The notes beneath the pieces were generated by a model that saw only the letters and a program-made list of their open reading frames with translations, did no database searches and was not told where the DNA came from. From positions 1-64,000 of the forward strand of contig JAICXJ010000004.1 in NCBI GenBank assembly GCA_025980465.1: a stretch of DNA of 64,000 nucleotides, in the 5' to 3' direction. A program made the translations under genes and the position numbers. Source of the DNA: Frankiales bacterium (GTDB taxonomy: Bacteria; Actinomycetota; Actinomycetes; JAFAQI01). Position 1 is the stretch's first letter. Each line of letters opens with the position of its first letter. Of the stretch, positions 53,884 to 62,152 are shown piece by piece.

Positions 53884-53889
53884 AGCCTA
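53884..53889 (-). promoter_or_regulatory. -10-like hexamer, leaderless promoter of GlsB-like gene
   Basis: Reads TAGGCT on the minus strand, 7 nt before the ATG at 53876. Confidence 0.45.
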
Positions 53890-53900
53890 CGACCGTTCGG

Positions 53901-56045
53901 CTAGGTCGAGGCGGATGTGACCTTCGACGCGATGTGCGACGGCATCGGCTCGTAGCGCAGGTGGTGGCGGCTGAAGGTCGCCGTGCCGTGCGACAGCGAG
54001 CGCAGATCAATCGCGTAGCGGGTCACCTCGACCTCGGGGACCTCCGCCTTGACCAGCGACCGCCCGGTGCCGACCGGCTCGGTGCCGGTGACTCGACCGC
54101 GGCGGGTCGACAGGTCGCTCATCACTGCGCCGACGTAGTCGTCGGGCACCAGGACGGAGATTTCGAGCACCGGCTCGAGCAGCGAGACCTGGGAGTTGTC
54201 GGCGGCGTCCTTCAACGCCAGCCCGCCGGCGATCTGGAATGCCATGTCGGAGGAGTCGACCGAGTGCGCCTTGCCGTCTGTCAACGTTGCGCGGACGTCG
54301 ACCACCGGGTAGCCGGCTGCCACACCCCGCTCCATCTGGGCGCGGATGCCCTTCTCGACTGACGGGATGAACTGGTTGGGTACCGAACCGCCGTAGATCT
54401 TGTCGACGAACTCGAATCCGGAGCCGGAGGGCAGTGGCTCGAACTCGACGTCGCACACCGCGAACTGGCCGTGACCGCCTGACTGCTTGACGTGCCTGCC
54501 GTGGCCGCTTGCGTTGGCGGTGAAGGTCTCCCGCAGCGGTACCCGCAACTCCACCTGCTCGACCGCGACGCCGTACTTCGAGGCGAGCCGGTCGATCAGT
54601 ACGTCGGCGTGAGCCTCGCCCATGCACCACAGAATCAGCTGCGAGGTCTCGACGTTGCGTTCGAGCCGGACCGTCGGCTCTTCCGCGACGATGCGCTGCA
54701 GGCCCGTGGACAGCTTGTCTTCGTCGGCCTTGCTCTTCGCCTGGATCGCGACGGGAAGCAGCGGCTCTGGCATGTCCCAGGCGTGGACCAGAAGCGGGTC
54801 GTCCTTGCCCGACAGCGTGTCGCCGGTCTCCGCTTGCGACAGCTTCGCGATAGCGACGATGTCGCCGGCGATCGCGTGGTCGACGGTGCGCAGCGTCTTT
54901 CCAAGTGGGCATGACAACGCGCCGACCTTCTCGTCGACGTCGTGATCGTCGTGACCGCGGTCGGCCAGGCCGTGGCCCGACACGTGCAGGGTCGCGTCGG
55001 GGCGCAGCGTGCCGGAGAAGACCCGCACCAGTGAGATCCGTCCGACGTAGGGGTCAGTGGTGGTCTTGACCACCTCGGCGCAGAGCCGGCCCGCCGGGTC
55101 GCAGGTGAGCGGCTCCACCGAGGAGCCGTCGGGCCGCGTCACCGGCAGAAGCGGGTGCTCCAGTGGCGATGGGAAGGCGCTGGTGAGTACCTCGAGCAGC
55201 TCCGCCATGCCGAGACCCGACCCCGCGCAGGCCGCGAGGACCGGGTAGAAACTGCCCCGCGCGACCGCGGTCTCCAGGTCCTCGATGAGGACCTTGATGT
55301 CGATGTCCTCGCCGTCGAGGTAGCGATCCATCAACGTCTCGTCCTCGGACTCGGCGATGATCCCCTCGATCAGGGCATTGCGCGCATCGGAGATGAGCGG
55401 CAGATGTTCGGCATCGGGGTCCCGCTGCTCGCGAGTACCGCTCGAGTAGTCGATCACCTGCTGCGAGAGCAGACCGATCAACCCGCCAACCTCGCCGCCG
55501 TCGGCATGAAGGGGGAGATACAACGGAAGTACGCCGTCGCCGAAGGTGGCCTGACACGCCTCGAGCGTGGCTTCGAAGTCGGCCCGCGGCGAGTCGAGCC
55601 GGGTGATGACAACGGCGCGCGGCATTCCGACCGCCGCGCACTCCTCCCAAATCATCCGGGTGGTGCCGTCGATGCCGTCGGCGGAGCTGACCACGAACAC
55701 TGCAGCGTCGGCCGCCCGCAAACCGGCACGCAGGTCGCCGGTGAAGTCGGCATAGCCGGGGGAGTCGAGGAGGTTGACTTTCGCGCCGTTGTACTCGAAC
55801 GGCGTGAGGGAGAGGTTGATCGATCGTTGCTGGCGAACCTCGGCCTCGTCGAAGTCGCTGACCGTGGTGCCGTCCTCGACCCGACCGGCTCGGGGAATCG
55901 TCCCGGTCGCGACGAGAAGGGCCTCGGCAAGCGCTGTCTTCCCGGCCCCCGAGTGGCCGACGAGCACAACGTTGCGGATCCGTCCTGGCTCGTCGGCCGT
56001 GGGTGCCCTGCCGGCGGCTCCCGCTGCGGTCGGCTTGTCAGCCAT
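53901..56045 (-). CDS. Elongation factor G-like GTPase (EF-G2 type)
   Basis: 714 residues from ATG 56045, preceded by GAGGAGG 6 nt upstream; the longer reading frame runs into the divergent pgsA region. G1 is GHSGAGKT (30-37), G3 DSPGYADF (94 onward, with Tyr for the usual His), and G4 TRLD (148-151) replacing the usual NKxD. Domains II to V follow. This matches the EF-G-like EF-G2 group of actinobacteria, for which GTP binding without ribosome-dependent hydrolysis has been reported in mycobacteria. A conventional translocase role is unlikely. It is divergent from pgsA. Confidence 0.9.
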   Translation of the reverse strand: MADKPTAAGAAGRAPTADEPGRIRNVVLVGHSGAGKTALAEALLVATGTIPRAGRVEDGTTVSDFDEAEVRQQRSINLSLTPFEYNGAKVNLLDSPGYADFTGDLRAGLRAADAAVFVVSSADGIDGTTRMIWEECAAVGMPRAVVITRLDSPRADFEATLEACQATFGDGVLPLYLPLHADGGEVGGLIGLLSQQVIDYSSGTREQRDPDAEHLPLISDARNALIEGIIAESEDETLMDRYLDGEDIDIKVLIEDLETAVARGSFYPVLAACAGSGLGMAELLEVLTSAFPSPLEHPLLPVTRPDGSSVEPLTCDPAGRLCAEVVKTTTDPYVGRISLVRVFSGTLRPDATLHVSGHGLADRGHDDHDVDEKVGALSCPLGKTLRTVDHAIAGDIVAIAKLSQAETGDTLSGKDDPLLVHAWDMPEPLLPVAIQAKSKADEDKLSTGLQRIVAEEPTVRLERNVETSQLILWCMGEAHADVLIDRLASKYGVAVEQVELRVPLRETFTANASGHGRHVKQSGGHGQFAVCDVEFEPLPSGSGFEFVDKIYGGSVPNQFIPSVEKGIRAQMERGVAAGYPVVDVRATLTDGKAHSVDSSDMAFQIAGGLALKDAADNSQVSLLEPVLEISVLVPDDYVGAVMSDLSTRRGRVTGTEPVGTGRSLVKAEVPEVEVTRYAIDLRSLSHGTATFSRHHLRYEPMPSHIASKVTSAST

Positions 56046-56153
56046 GGCTGCCTCCTCGCCATCACGTGTGAACCGTGTCGTACTCCGGAGCCTGCACCCG
56101 TTGTGCGATTCGGACAAGGGGTTCGTTGTGATCAACCGGGTGAGCAGCCTCGG

Positions 56154-56159
56154 TATCCT
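56154..56159 (+). promoter_or_regulatory. Possible -10 hexamer for pgsA
   Basis: TATCCT lies 9 nt before the pgsA ATG, giving a leaderless or nearly leaderless transcript. Confidence 0.35.
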
Positions 56160-56168
56160 CGCTGCACC

Positions 56169-56789
56169 ATGCTCGGCATTCACGCGCGTCCGCAGATCAA
56201 CCGCGTGGTCGAGCCGATCGCTCACGCGATCGCGAGACTCGGCATCACTCCGGACGCCCTGACCATCGTCGGCACGATCGGTGTCGCCGGTGGAGCCCTG
56301 GGTTTCTATCCCCGAGGCAAGTTCCTCGCCGGCACCCTGGTGATTACCGCGTTCGTGTTCAGCGATCTGATGGATGGCGCGGTCGCCCGGGTGACCGGAA
56401 GCAGCGGACCGTGGGGCGCCTTCCTCGACTCGACCCTCGACCGGGTCGGCGACGGTGCTGTCTTCGGGGCGCTGGCGCTCTGGTACGCCGGTGACGGGAA
56501 CAACACGACACTGTGCGCTGTCGCGCTGTACGACCTGGTTGCCGGTGTTGTCACCTCGTATTCCAAGGCTCGCGCCGAAAGCCTCGGAATGTCCGCCAAC
56601 GTGGGCATCGCCGAACGGTCCGAGCGCTTGATTGCAGTGCTTGCCCTCACCGGTCTCTCCGGAATCTTCAACGCGCCGGTGTTGCGTGCCATCGCGTTGT
56701 GGGGCCTCGCCGTACTGACGACAATCACGGTCGTGCAACGCATCGTTGTGGTCCGTCGGCAGTCACACCCGCGCGCGATGTCGACGTGA
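56169..56789 (+). CDS. pgsA: Phosphatidylinositol phosphate synthase (CDP-alcohol phosphatidyltransferase)
   Basis: 206 residues from ATG 56169. The CDP-alcohol phosphatidyltransferase signature is complete: D66-x2-D69-G-x2-A-R74-x8-G83-x3-D87-x3-D91. About six membrane helices are predicted. In actinobacteria this enzyme joins CDP-diacylglycerol with inositol phosphate to make PI phosphate, the precursor of phosphatidylinositol mannosides. The assignment to PI rather than PG is from the following patA and pimA genes (Rv2612c-Rv2610c order). It overlaps patA by 4 nt (GTGA). Confidence 0.92.
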   Translation: MLGIHARPQINRVVEPIAHAIARLGITPDALTIVGTIGVAGGALGFYPRGKFLAGTLVITAFVFSDLMDGAVARVTGSSGPWGAFLDSTLDRVGDGAVFGALALWYAGDGNNTTLCAVALYDLVAGVVTSYSKARAESLGMSANVGIAERSERLIAVLALTGLSGIFNAPVLRAIALWGLAVLTTITVVQRIVVVRRQSHPRAMST

Positions 56790-57703
56790 ACGAGTCGATC
56801 GTCGATGCGGCGTACGCAGCAGGCTGGTCGGTTGTGCGTGGCCTGCCGGAACGGCTGGCTCGGCGGCAGTTCGATGCCGTCGCTGATGCGGTGTGGTTGC
56901 GCGCCGGGCCGAGCGTCGTCCGGCTGCAGCGAAACCTGTCCCGGGTGGTGCCTGATGCCACCGACCGGGAGCTGCGGCTGTTGACCCGGGAAGGAATGCG
57001 CTCCTATCTCCGCTACTGGTGTGAGGTCTTCCAGCTTCCGAAGATGAAGACCGCCGACCTCGTCGCGCGCATGTCATGTGAGGACGAGTGGCGACTTCGC
57101 GACGCGGTGGCTGCCGGGGACGGCTTGATCCTCGCGCTGCCGCATATGGGGAATTGGGACCACGCCGGCGCCTGGCTGACCGGCACCGGTGTGCCGTTCA
57201 CGACGGTCGCCGAACGCCTTGAGCCGGACTCGTTGTTCGAACGGTTCGTGACATTTCGCGAATCGCTCGGCATGGAGGTGATCCCGCTCACGGGAGGTGA
57301 ACGACCGCCGTTCGAGCTACTCGCCGACCGACTACGCGCCGGCGGGACGTTGTGCCTGCTGGGGGACCGTGATCTCACCGCGACCGGCATCGAGGTCGAG
57401 TTCTTCGGTGCACCAGCCCGCATGCCCGCCGGTCCTGCCGCCCTCGCCCACGACACCGGAGCGGCGCTGCTTCCGGTCACGCTGTGGTACCCGGACCGGC
57501 GGCACTGGCGCGCTCGGATTCACCCCCGGGTGGAGGTTCCGGCGGACGGGAGCCGCGACGAGAAGATCAAACGCATGACACAGCAGCTGGCAGATGCGTA
57601 CGCCGAGACGATTGCGGAGTACCCGCAGGACTGGCACATGCTGCAGCGGGTCTGGGTCGACGATCTCGACGCAAGCCGGCTCTCGCACGATCTCGCCGTC
57701 TAG
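56786..57703 (+). CDS. patA: Phosphatidylinositol mannoside acyltransferase
   Basis: 305 residues from GTG 56786 on the pgsA stop. It belongs to the LpxL/HtrB-type lipid acyltransferases: the catalytic H120-x4-D125 motif is HMGNWDHAG, and LCLLGDRDLTATGIEVEFFG and PAGPAALAHDTGAALLPV follow. In mycobacteria the orthologue Rv2611c acylates the mannose of PIM1/PIM2 on the cytoplasmic face of the membrane. Its position between pgsA and pimA supports the same role. Confidence 0.92.
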   Translation: MNESIVDAAYAAGWSVVRGLPERLARRQFDAVADAVWLRAGPSVVRLQRNLSRVVPDATDRELRLLTREGMRSYLRYWCEVFQLPKMKTADLVARMSCEDEWRLRDAVAAGDGLILALPHMGNWDHAGAWLTGTGVPFTTVAERLEPDSLFERFVTFRESLGMEVIPLTGGERPPFELLADRLRAGGTLCLLGDRDLTATGIEVEFFGAPARMPAGPAALAHDTGAALLPVTLWYPDRRHWRARIHPRVEVPADGSRDEKIKRMTQQLADAYAETIAEYPQDWHMLQRVWVDDLDASRLSHDLAV

Positions 57704-57735
57704 CTTCCGCACGATCTCGTCAAAGAGGAGGGCTG

Positions 57736-58896
57736 ATGCGGATCGGACTGGTGTCGCCGTACCCCTGGGACGTCCCGGGCGGAGTGGTGGCGCACATCGC
57801 CGATCTCGCTGAAGCGCTGATCGGGCGTGGGCATCACGTCCAGGCCATCAGTCCGGTCGACGACGACGATGCTGTCCTGCCGCCGTATGTCACCCGCGCC
57901 GGCCGTAGCCTGCCGATCCCCTACAACGGATCGGTCTCGCGGCTGTTGATCGGTCCGGTGAGTCAGCAGCGGCTGCGGCGCTGGCTGCACGACGGGCGAT
58001 TCGACGTCTTGCATGTGCACTCACCTGAGACCTTCTCGCTGTCGCTGCTCGCGATGGGTAACGCGCGCGGGCCGATCGTCGCGACCTTTCACGCGTCACA
58101 GGCACGGTCGCGGATCCTCGCGATCCTCCAGAATCCGCTGCAGGTGTATCTCGAGCGGTTGTCCGGGCGGATCGCGGTGTCGCCCGCGGCGCGCAAGACC
58201 ATCGTCGAGCATCTCGGTGGCGACGCCGTCGTCGTACCGAACGGCGTCAATGTCTCGCGTTTCAGTGACGCTCGACCCTTCGCCGGCTGGCCAGGTGACG
58301 GCGGAACCCTCGGCTTCGTCGGTCGGGTCGACGAGCCGCGCAAGGGTTTGCGGGTGTTGCTGGATGCCGTCCCGATACTGCGACGCGAGTTCCCCGGCCT
58401 TCGCGTTCTCGTCGCGGGGCCGGGCGAGATCGGGAACCTGCCGCAGGGGGTGACCGCACTCGGCCGGGTGAGTGATGAAGACAAGGCACGAGCGCTCGCG
58501 TCCATCGACGCGTTCGTTGCGCCGAACACCGGCGGCGAGAGCTTCGGCATCGTCCTGCTCGAGGCGATGGCGGCTGGCGCCCCGATCGTTGCGAGCGAGC
58601 TCGAGCCCTTTGCTCGGGTGTTGGACGACGGCGCACTCGGCGTGTTGACTGCCGTCGGCGACCCGACCGCGCTTGCTGCTGGCTGCGCTGAGTTGCTTCG
58701 TTCACGTGAGCGGCGAGAACAGCTAGCTGTGGCGGGACGGCGAGCGGTCAACCGCTACGACTGGTCGGTGGTGGCGGGGGAGATCCTGCGTGTGTACGAG
58801 ACAGCGATCGCGGCCTCGACCGGCAAGGTTGAGGAGGATCCGGAGCCGGTGGACGAGGTCGTTCTCGAGGAGCAGATCAGCAGTCTTCAGCCGTAG
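57736..58896 (+). CDS. pimA: Phosphatidylinositol alpha-mannosyltransferase
   Basis: 386 residues from ATG 57736, with AAAGAGGAGG upstream. It is a GT4-family GT-B enzyme: MRIGLVSPYPWDVPGGVVAHI with the GGVV loop, VLHVHSPETFSLSLLAM, GFVGRVDEPRKGLRVLLDAVP, and the donor-binding NTGGESFGIVLLEAMAAGAPIV. It transfers the first mannose from GDP-mannose to phosphatidylinositol. Together with pgsA and patA it makes the early PIM steps. Confidence 0.94.
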   Translation: MRIGLVSPYPWDVPGGVVAHIADLAEALIGRGHHVQAISPVDDDDAVLPPYVTRAGRSLPIPYNGSVSRLLIGPVSQQRLRRWLHDGRFDVLHVHSPETFSLSLLAMGNARGPIVATFHASQARSRILAILQNPLQVYLERLSGRIAVSPAARKTIVEHLGGDAVVVPNGVNVSRFSDARPFAGWPGDGGTLGFVGRVDEPRKGLRVLLDAVPILRREFPGLRVLVAGPGEIGNLPQGVTALGRVSDEDKARALASIDAFVAPNTGGESFGIVLLEAMAAGAPIVASELEPFARVLDDGALGVLTAVGDPTALAAGCAELLRSRERREQLAVAGRRAVNRYDWSVVAGEILRVYETAIAASTGKVEEDPEPVDEVVLEEQISSLQP

Positions 58897-58942
58897 CGGC
58901 CGACGTGGGTGCGCATTTCGCCGCGACCATAGGTACGGGCGG

Positions 58943-58948
58943 TAGCGT
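58943..58948 (+). promoter_or_regulatory. -10-like hexamer, leaderless promoter of LemA-like gene
   Basis: TAGCGT lies 6 nt before the GTG at 58955. Confidence 0.5.
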
Positions 58949-58954
58949 CGTCGG

Positions 58955-59497
58955 GTGCTCGCGAGGATCGTTGGAATCGCAGCGGTTCTCGCGGTGGTCG
59001 CGCTCTACTGCTACTACACAGCGAAGCGGCTCGACCGGCTGCATCGGCGAATGGATTCGGCCGCAGCCGCTCTCGACGCCCACCTTGTCAAGCGCGCTGT
59101 GGCCGCGGCGGCGCTCGCCCGCCACGGAGGTCTGTCACCCGCCCTCGCCCGAGCGCTCGCCGGCGCCGTCGAGGCCGCTGAAGCGGTGACCGGCCTCAAT
59201 CACGATCGGGAGGTCGTGGAGAACGCGTTGTCGCGGATCCTCGCGAACATCGCCGAGCACGAACCCCAGCTGTTCCTGTCGCCGTCACCTGTCGCGGTCG
59301 ACGTCCATGACGACGCGCTGCGGGCTACGATCGCGCGCCGCTTCTACAACGACACCGTGCGCGACGCGCTAGTGGTCCGGGATCGGCGGGCCGTGCGCTG
59401 GCTTGGCCTCGCCGGTCGCGCGGCGCATCCGGCGTACTTCGAGATGGACGACGAGGAGCTTCCGGCGCCCAAGATTTCGGTTGCTTCGCGGGCATAG
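58955..59497 (+). CDS. LemA-like single-pass membrane protein
   Basis: 180 residues. One N-terminal membrane helix (ARIVGIAAVLAVVALYCYYT) is followed by a helical domain. RLDRLHRRMDSAAAALDAHL and ARRFYNDTVRDALVV...HPAYFEMDDEELP resemble the LemA helical bundle with its YN and YFE features. Function is unknown. It lies between pimA and pdxS, where M. tuberculosis carries a different membrane/NUDIX gene. Its TAG stop is part of the pdxS -10-like hexamer. Confidence 0.65.
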   Translation: MLARIVGIAAVLAVVALYCYYTAKRLDRLHRRMDSAAAALDAHLVKRAVAAAALARHGGLSPALARALAGAVEAAEAVTGLNHDREVVENALSRILANIAEHEPQLFLSPSPVAVDVHDDALRATIARRFYNDTVRDALVVRDRRAVRWLGLAGRAAHPAYFEMDDEELPAPKISVASRA

Positions 59498-59500
59498 CAT
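59495..59500 (+). promoter_or_regulatory. -10-like hexamer for pdxS, overlapping the upstream stop codon
   Basis: TAGCAT lies 6 nt before the pdxS GTG. Its first three bases are the stop codon of the LemA-like gene. Confidence 0.5.
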
Positions 59501-59506
59501 CGAATC

Positions 59507-60409
59507 GTGAGTCAGGATCGAATGCCCGGTCAGGTCGGAACCGCGCGCGTGAAGCGCGGAATGGCGGAGATGCTCAAGGGCGGCGTGATCATGGACGTCG
59601 TCACAGCGGAGCAGGCCAAGATCGCCGAGGACGCCGGCGCCGTCGCGGTCATGGCGCTGGAGCGGGTGCCCGCCGACATCCGGGCCGAGGGCGGCGTGTC
59701 GCGGATGAGCGACCCCGACATGATCGACGGCATCATCGCCGCGGTGTCGATCCCGGTGATGGCCAAAGCACGCATCGGCCATTTCGTCGAGGCGCAGGTC
59801 CTTCAGTCACTCGGCGTCGACTACATCGACGAGTCCGAAGTGCTCACTCCCGCCGACTACACGAATCACATCGACAAGTGGGCCTTCACGGTGCCGTTCG
59901 TCTGTGGGGCGACCAACCTCGGTGAGGCACTCCGACGCATCAACGAGGGTGCCGCGATGGTTCGCTCGAAGGGTGAGGCCGGCACCGGCGACGTATCGAA
60001 CGCCGTGACCCACATGCGTCAGATCCGCGCGGAGATCCGCCGGCTGACGTCCATGAGTGACGATGAGCTCTACGTCGCTGCCAAGGAGATCGCTGCGCCC
60101 TATGACCTCGTGCGCGAGGTCGCGGAGACCGGCAGCCTGCCGGTCGTGCTGTTCACGGCCGGCGGGATCGCGACGCCCGCGGATGCCGCCATGATGATGC
60201 AACTCGGGGCGGACGGCGTCTTCGTCGGCAGCGGCATCTTCAAGTCCGGCGACCCGGCCGCCCGAGCCCGGGCGATCGTGCAAGCGACCACGATGTACGA
60301 CGACGCTGACATCGTCGCCAAGGTCAGTCGTGGCCTCGGGGAGGCGATGGTCGGCATCAACGTCGAGTCACTCCCGGCCGACCACCGCCTCGCCCAGCGC
60401 GGTTGGTGA
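59507..60409 (+). CDS. pdxS: Pyridoxal 5'-phosphate synthase, lyase subunit PdxS
   Basis: 300 residues. It condenses ribose 5-phosphate, glyceraldehyde 3-phosphate and ammonia to PLP. The (beta/alpha)8 barrel shows [35 protein letters not shown], Schiff-base lysine K87 in [15 protein letters not shown], the second lysine region [15 protein letters not shown], and [29 protein letters not shown]. Ammonia comes from PdxT encoded 157 bp downstream. Confidence 0.97.
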   Translation: MSQDRMPGQVGTARVKRGMAEMLKGGVIMDVVTAEQAKIAEDAGAVAVMALERVPADIRAEGGVSRMSDPDMIDGIIAAVSIPVMAKARIGHFVEAQVLQSLGVDYIDESEVLTPADYTNHIDKWAFTVPFVCGATNLGEALRRINEGAAMVRSKGEAGTGDVSNAVTHMRQIRAEIRRLTSMSDDELYVAAKEIAAPYDLVREVAETGSLPVVLFTAGGIATPADAAMMMQLGADGVFVGSGIFKSGDPAARARAIVQATTMYDDADIVAKVSRGLGEAMVGINVESLPADHRLAQRGW

Positions 60410-60553
60410 CGTCGCAGTTCGTACCGGCTGGCGTCTCACGATCAAAACCGGCTGATGAACTGAGCACGGCTGGGGTCTGGGGCTGGTCGCCGGTTGCCTG
60501 TTGCGGTTCGGCGCCGGGGGGATTGTCGAATTACCCCGACGCGGACCCACGCC

Positions 60554-60559
60554 TAGCCT
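60554..60559 (+). promoter_or_regulatory. -10-like hexamer, leaderless promoter of pdxT
   Basis: TAGCCT lies 7 nt before the pdxT ATG, near the end of the 157-bp gap behind pdxS. Confidence 0.45.
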
Positions 60560-60566
60560 GGAATTG

Positions 60567-61157
60567 ATGCCGAACGCCCGCCCGACCATCGGCGTACTCG
60601 CCCTTCAGGGCGACGTGCGCGAGCATCTGGCTGCGCTGCGCGCGGCCGGGGCTGATGCGATTGCGGTCCGGCGCCCCGACGACCTACACGGCATCGACGG
60701 CATCATCATTCCCGGTGGGGAGTCGACCACCATCGGCAAGTTGTTGGTCATCTTCGAGGTGCTTGAGCCGTTGCGGAAGGCGATCGAGGGCGGTCTCCCG
60801 GCGTACGGTTCCTGCGCGGGAATGATCCTGCTTGCCGACCGGGTCGAGGACGGCACGCCCGACCAGGTCTATCTCGGTGGACTCGACGTAACTGTCCGCC
60901 GTAACGCCTTCGGACGGCAGGTCGACTCGTTCGAACGGGCCGTCGATCTCACCGGCATCGGGCCGTTTCAGGCGGTCTTCATCCGGGCGCCCTGGGTTGA
61001 GCGGGCCGGATCGTCTGTCGAGGTGATCGGGCGGTGCGACAGTAGAATCGTTGCGGTGCGGCAGGGATCGCTGCTCGCGACGTCCTTCCATCCCGAGTTG
61101 ACCGGCGACCACCGCATCCATCAGTTGTTCGTGACGATGGTGGAAGCGGGTAGGTAA
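60567..61157 (+). CDS. pdxT: Pyridoxal 5'-phosphate synthase, glutaminase subunit PdxT
   Basis: 196 residues from ATG 60567. It is a class I glutamine amidotransferase that supplies ammonia to Pdx[15 protein letters not shown] at the start, oxyanion strand [16 protein letters not shown], nucleophile C83 ([11 protein letters not shown]), and H175/E177 ([10 protein letters not shown]). It has its own leaderless-type promoter, so pdxS and pdxT can be expressed separately. Confidence 0.96.
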   Translation: MPNARPTIGVLALQGDVREHLAALRAAGADAIAVRRPDDLHGIDGIIIPGGESTTIGKLLVIFEVLEPLRKAIEGGLPAYGSCAGMILLADRVEDGTPDQVYLGGLDVTVRRNAFGRQVDSFERAVDLTGIGPFQAVFIRAPWVERAGSSVEVIGRCDSRIVAVRQGSLLATSFHPELTGDHRIHQLFVTMVEAGR

Positions 61158-61162
61158 GCAAT

Positions 61163-61198
61163 GAGCGAGTACCGCAGCGGAGCGGAGGTGGCTCGCTC
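61163..61198. repeat. 36-nt hairpin element, copy 2
   Basis: GAGCGAG, a 22-nt loop and CTCGCTC form a perfect 7-bp stem in the pdxT-yebC gap. The loop shares AGCGGAGCGGA with the element at 41733-41768. Confidence 0.6.
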
Positions 61199-61246
61199 CC
61201 ATGAGCTCGGCGTCTCCGCATTGGGGCGTCCCGAAGGGGGGCACCA

Positions 61247-61996
61247 ATGAGCGGCCATTCGAAGTGGGCGACGACCAAACACAAGAAGGCGGTCGTCGAC
61301 GCCCGGCGCGGCAAGCTGTTTGCCAAGCTGATCAAGAACGTCGAGGTCGCGGCCCGTACCGGTGGAGCCGACCCGGCAGGCAATCCGACCCTTGCTGACG
61401 CGATTGCGAAAGCCAAGGGCAGCTCGGTGCCCAACGACAACATCGACCGTGCGGTACGCCGGGGTGCCGGACTCGACGCGGGCGGTGCCGACTACGAAGC
61501 GATCACGTACGAGGGCTACGGGCCAGGCGGGGTCGCACTTCTCGTCGAGTGCCTCACCGACAACCGAAACCGGGCCGCGAGCGAAGTGCGCACCGCGCTG
61601 ACGCGCAACGGCGGCACGCTCGCCGATCCGGGCAGCGTGGCGTATCTGTTCAACCGCAAGGGCGTGGTCCTCGTCCCGAAGTCGCAATCGCTCTCGGAGG
61701 ACGACGTCCTCGCTGCTGTCCTCGATGCCGGTGCGGAGGAGGTCAACGACCTCGGCGAGGACTTCGAGGTCATCTCCGAGGCCACCGATGTCGCGGCCGT
61801 CCGCTCCGCCCTCGAGGCGGCGACGTTGCCCGTCGAGTCCTCAGACGTTGCGTTCCTGCCGTCGGTCTCGGTGCCGCTCGATGACGAGACCGGTCGAAAG
61901 GTGCTCCGACTGGTGGACGCGCTGGAGGACTGCGACGACGTCCAGAACGTCTGGGCCAATTTTGATGTCAGCGACGAGGTGCTCGAGTCCGTCTGA
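61247..61996 (+). CDS. yebC: YebC/PmpR-family protein
   Basis: 249 residues from ATG 61247 after GAAGGGGGG. The start [30 protein letters not shown] and the middle [28 protein letters not shown] are diagnostic of YebC. Some YebC proteins are transcription regulators (next to ruvC in E. coli), and others help ribosomes through proline-rich stretches; which applies here is unknown. Its last 28 nt before the following base pair are duplicated 64 bp downstream. Confidence 0.95.
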   Translation: MSGHSKWATTKHKKAVVDARRGKLFAKLIKNVEVAARTGGADPAGNPTLADAIAKAKGSSVPNDNIDRAVRRGAGLDAGGADYEAITYEGYGPGGVALLVECLTDNRNRAASEVRTALTRNGGTLADPGSVAYLFNRKGVVLVPKSQSLSEDDVLAAVLDAGAEEVNDLGEDFEVISEATDVAAVRSALEAATLPVESSDVAFLPSVSVPLDDETGRKVLRLVDALEDCDDVQNVWANFDVSDEVLESV

Positions 61997-62062
61997 CAGG
62001 TCTCGAACAGGGCGGTGTCCGGCATTCGCGGGCAGCGACGAGGTGCTCGAGTCCGTCTGACA
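61969..62062 (+). repeat. 30-bp perfect direct repeat covering the yebC 3' end
   Basis: The 30 bases at 61969-61998, which encode the last residues SDEVLESV, the TGA stop and two more bases, recur exactly at 62033-62062. The two copies are separated by 34 unrelated bases, giving a 64-bp period. The second copy is not attached to a gene, so it looks like a duplication scar. Confidence 0.95.
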
Positions 62063-62103
62063 CCCGCGGCGCGTCGGTGCAGGATCTGAGGGGCGGTCCG
62101 CCG

Positions 62104-62109
62104 TACGAT
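62104..62109 (+). promoter_or_regulatory. Possible -10 hexamer of ruvCAB
   Basis: TACGAT lies directly before the LexA-box-like palindrome and 43 nt before the ruvC start. No clear -35 element is visible. Confidence 0.4.
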
Positions 62110-62110
62110 C

Positions 62111-62124
62111 CGAACACACGTTCG
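62111..62124. promoter_or_regulatory. LexA (SOS) box upstream of ruvC
   Basis: CGAACACACGTTCG fits the Gram-positive/actinobacterial SOS box CGAAC-N4-GTTCG, and the flanking TC/GA extend the palindrome to TCCGAAC/GTTCGGA. It overlaps the expected transcription start of ruvCAB, so LexA binding would block it. Confidence 0.75.
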
Positions 62125-62152
62125 GACTGATGTCGGCGAAGGGCGATTCAAC

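Noticed and set aside
56046-56738. Upstream extension of the EF-G2-like gene to 945 residues
   Set aside because: The added part is antisense to pgsA, and a proper ATG with a Shine-Dalgarno sequence exists at 56045.
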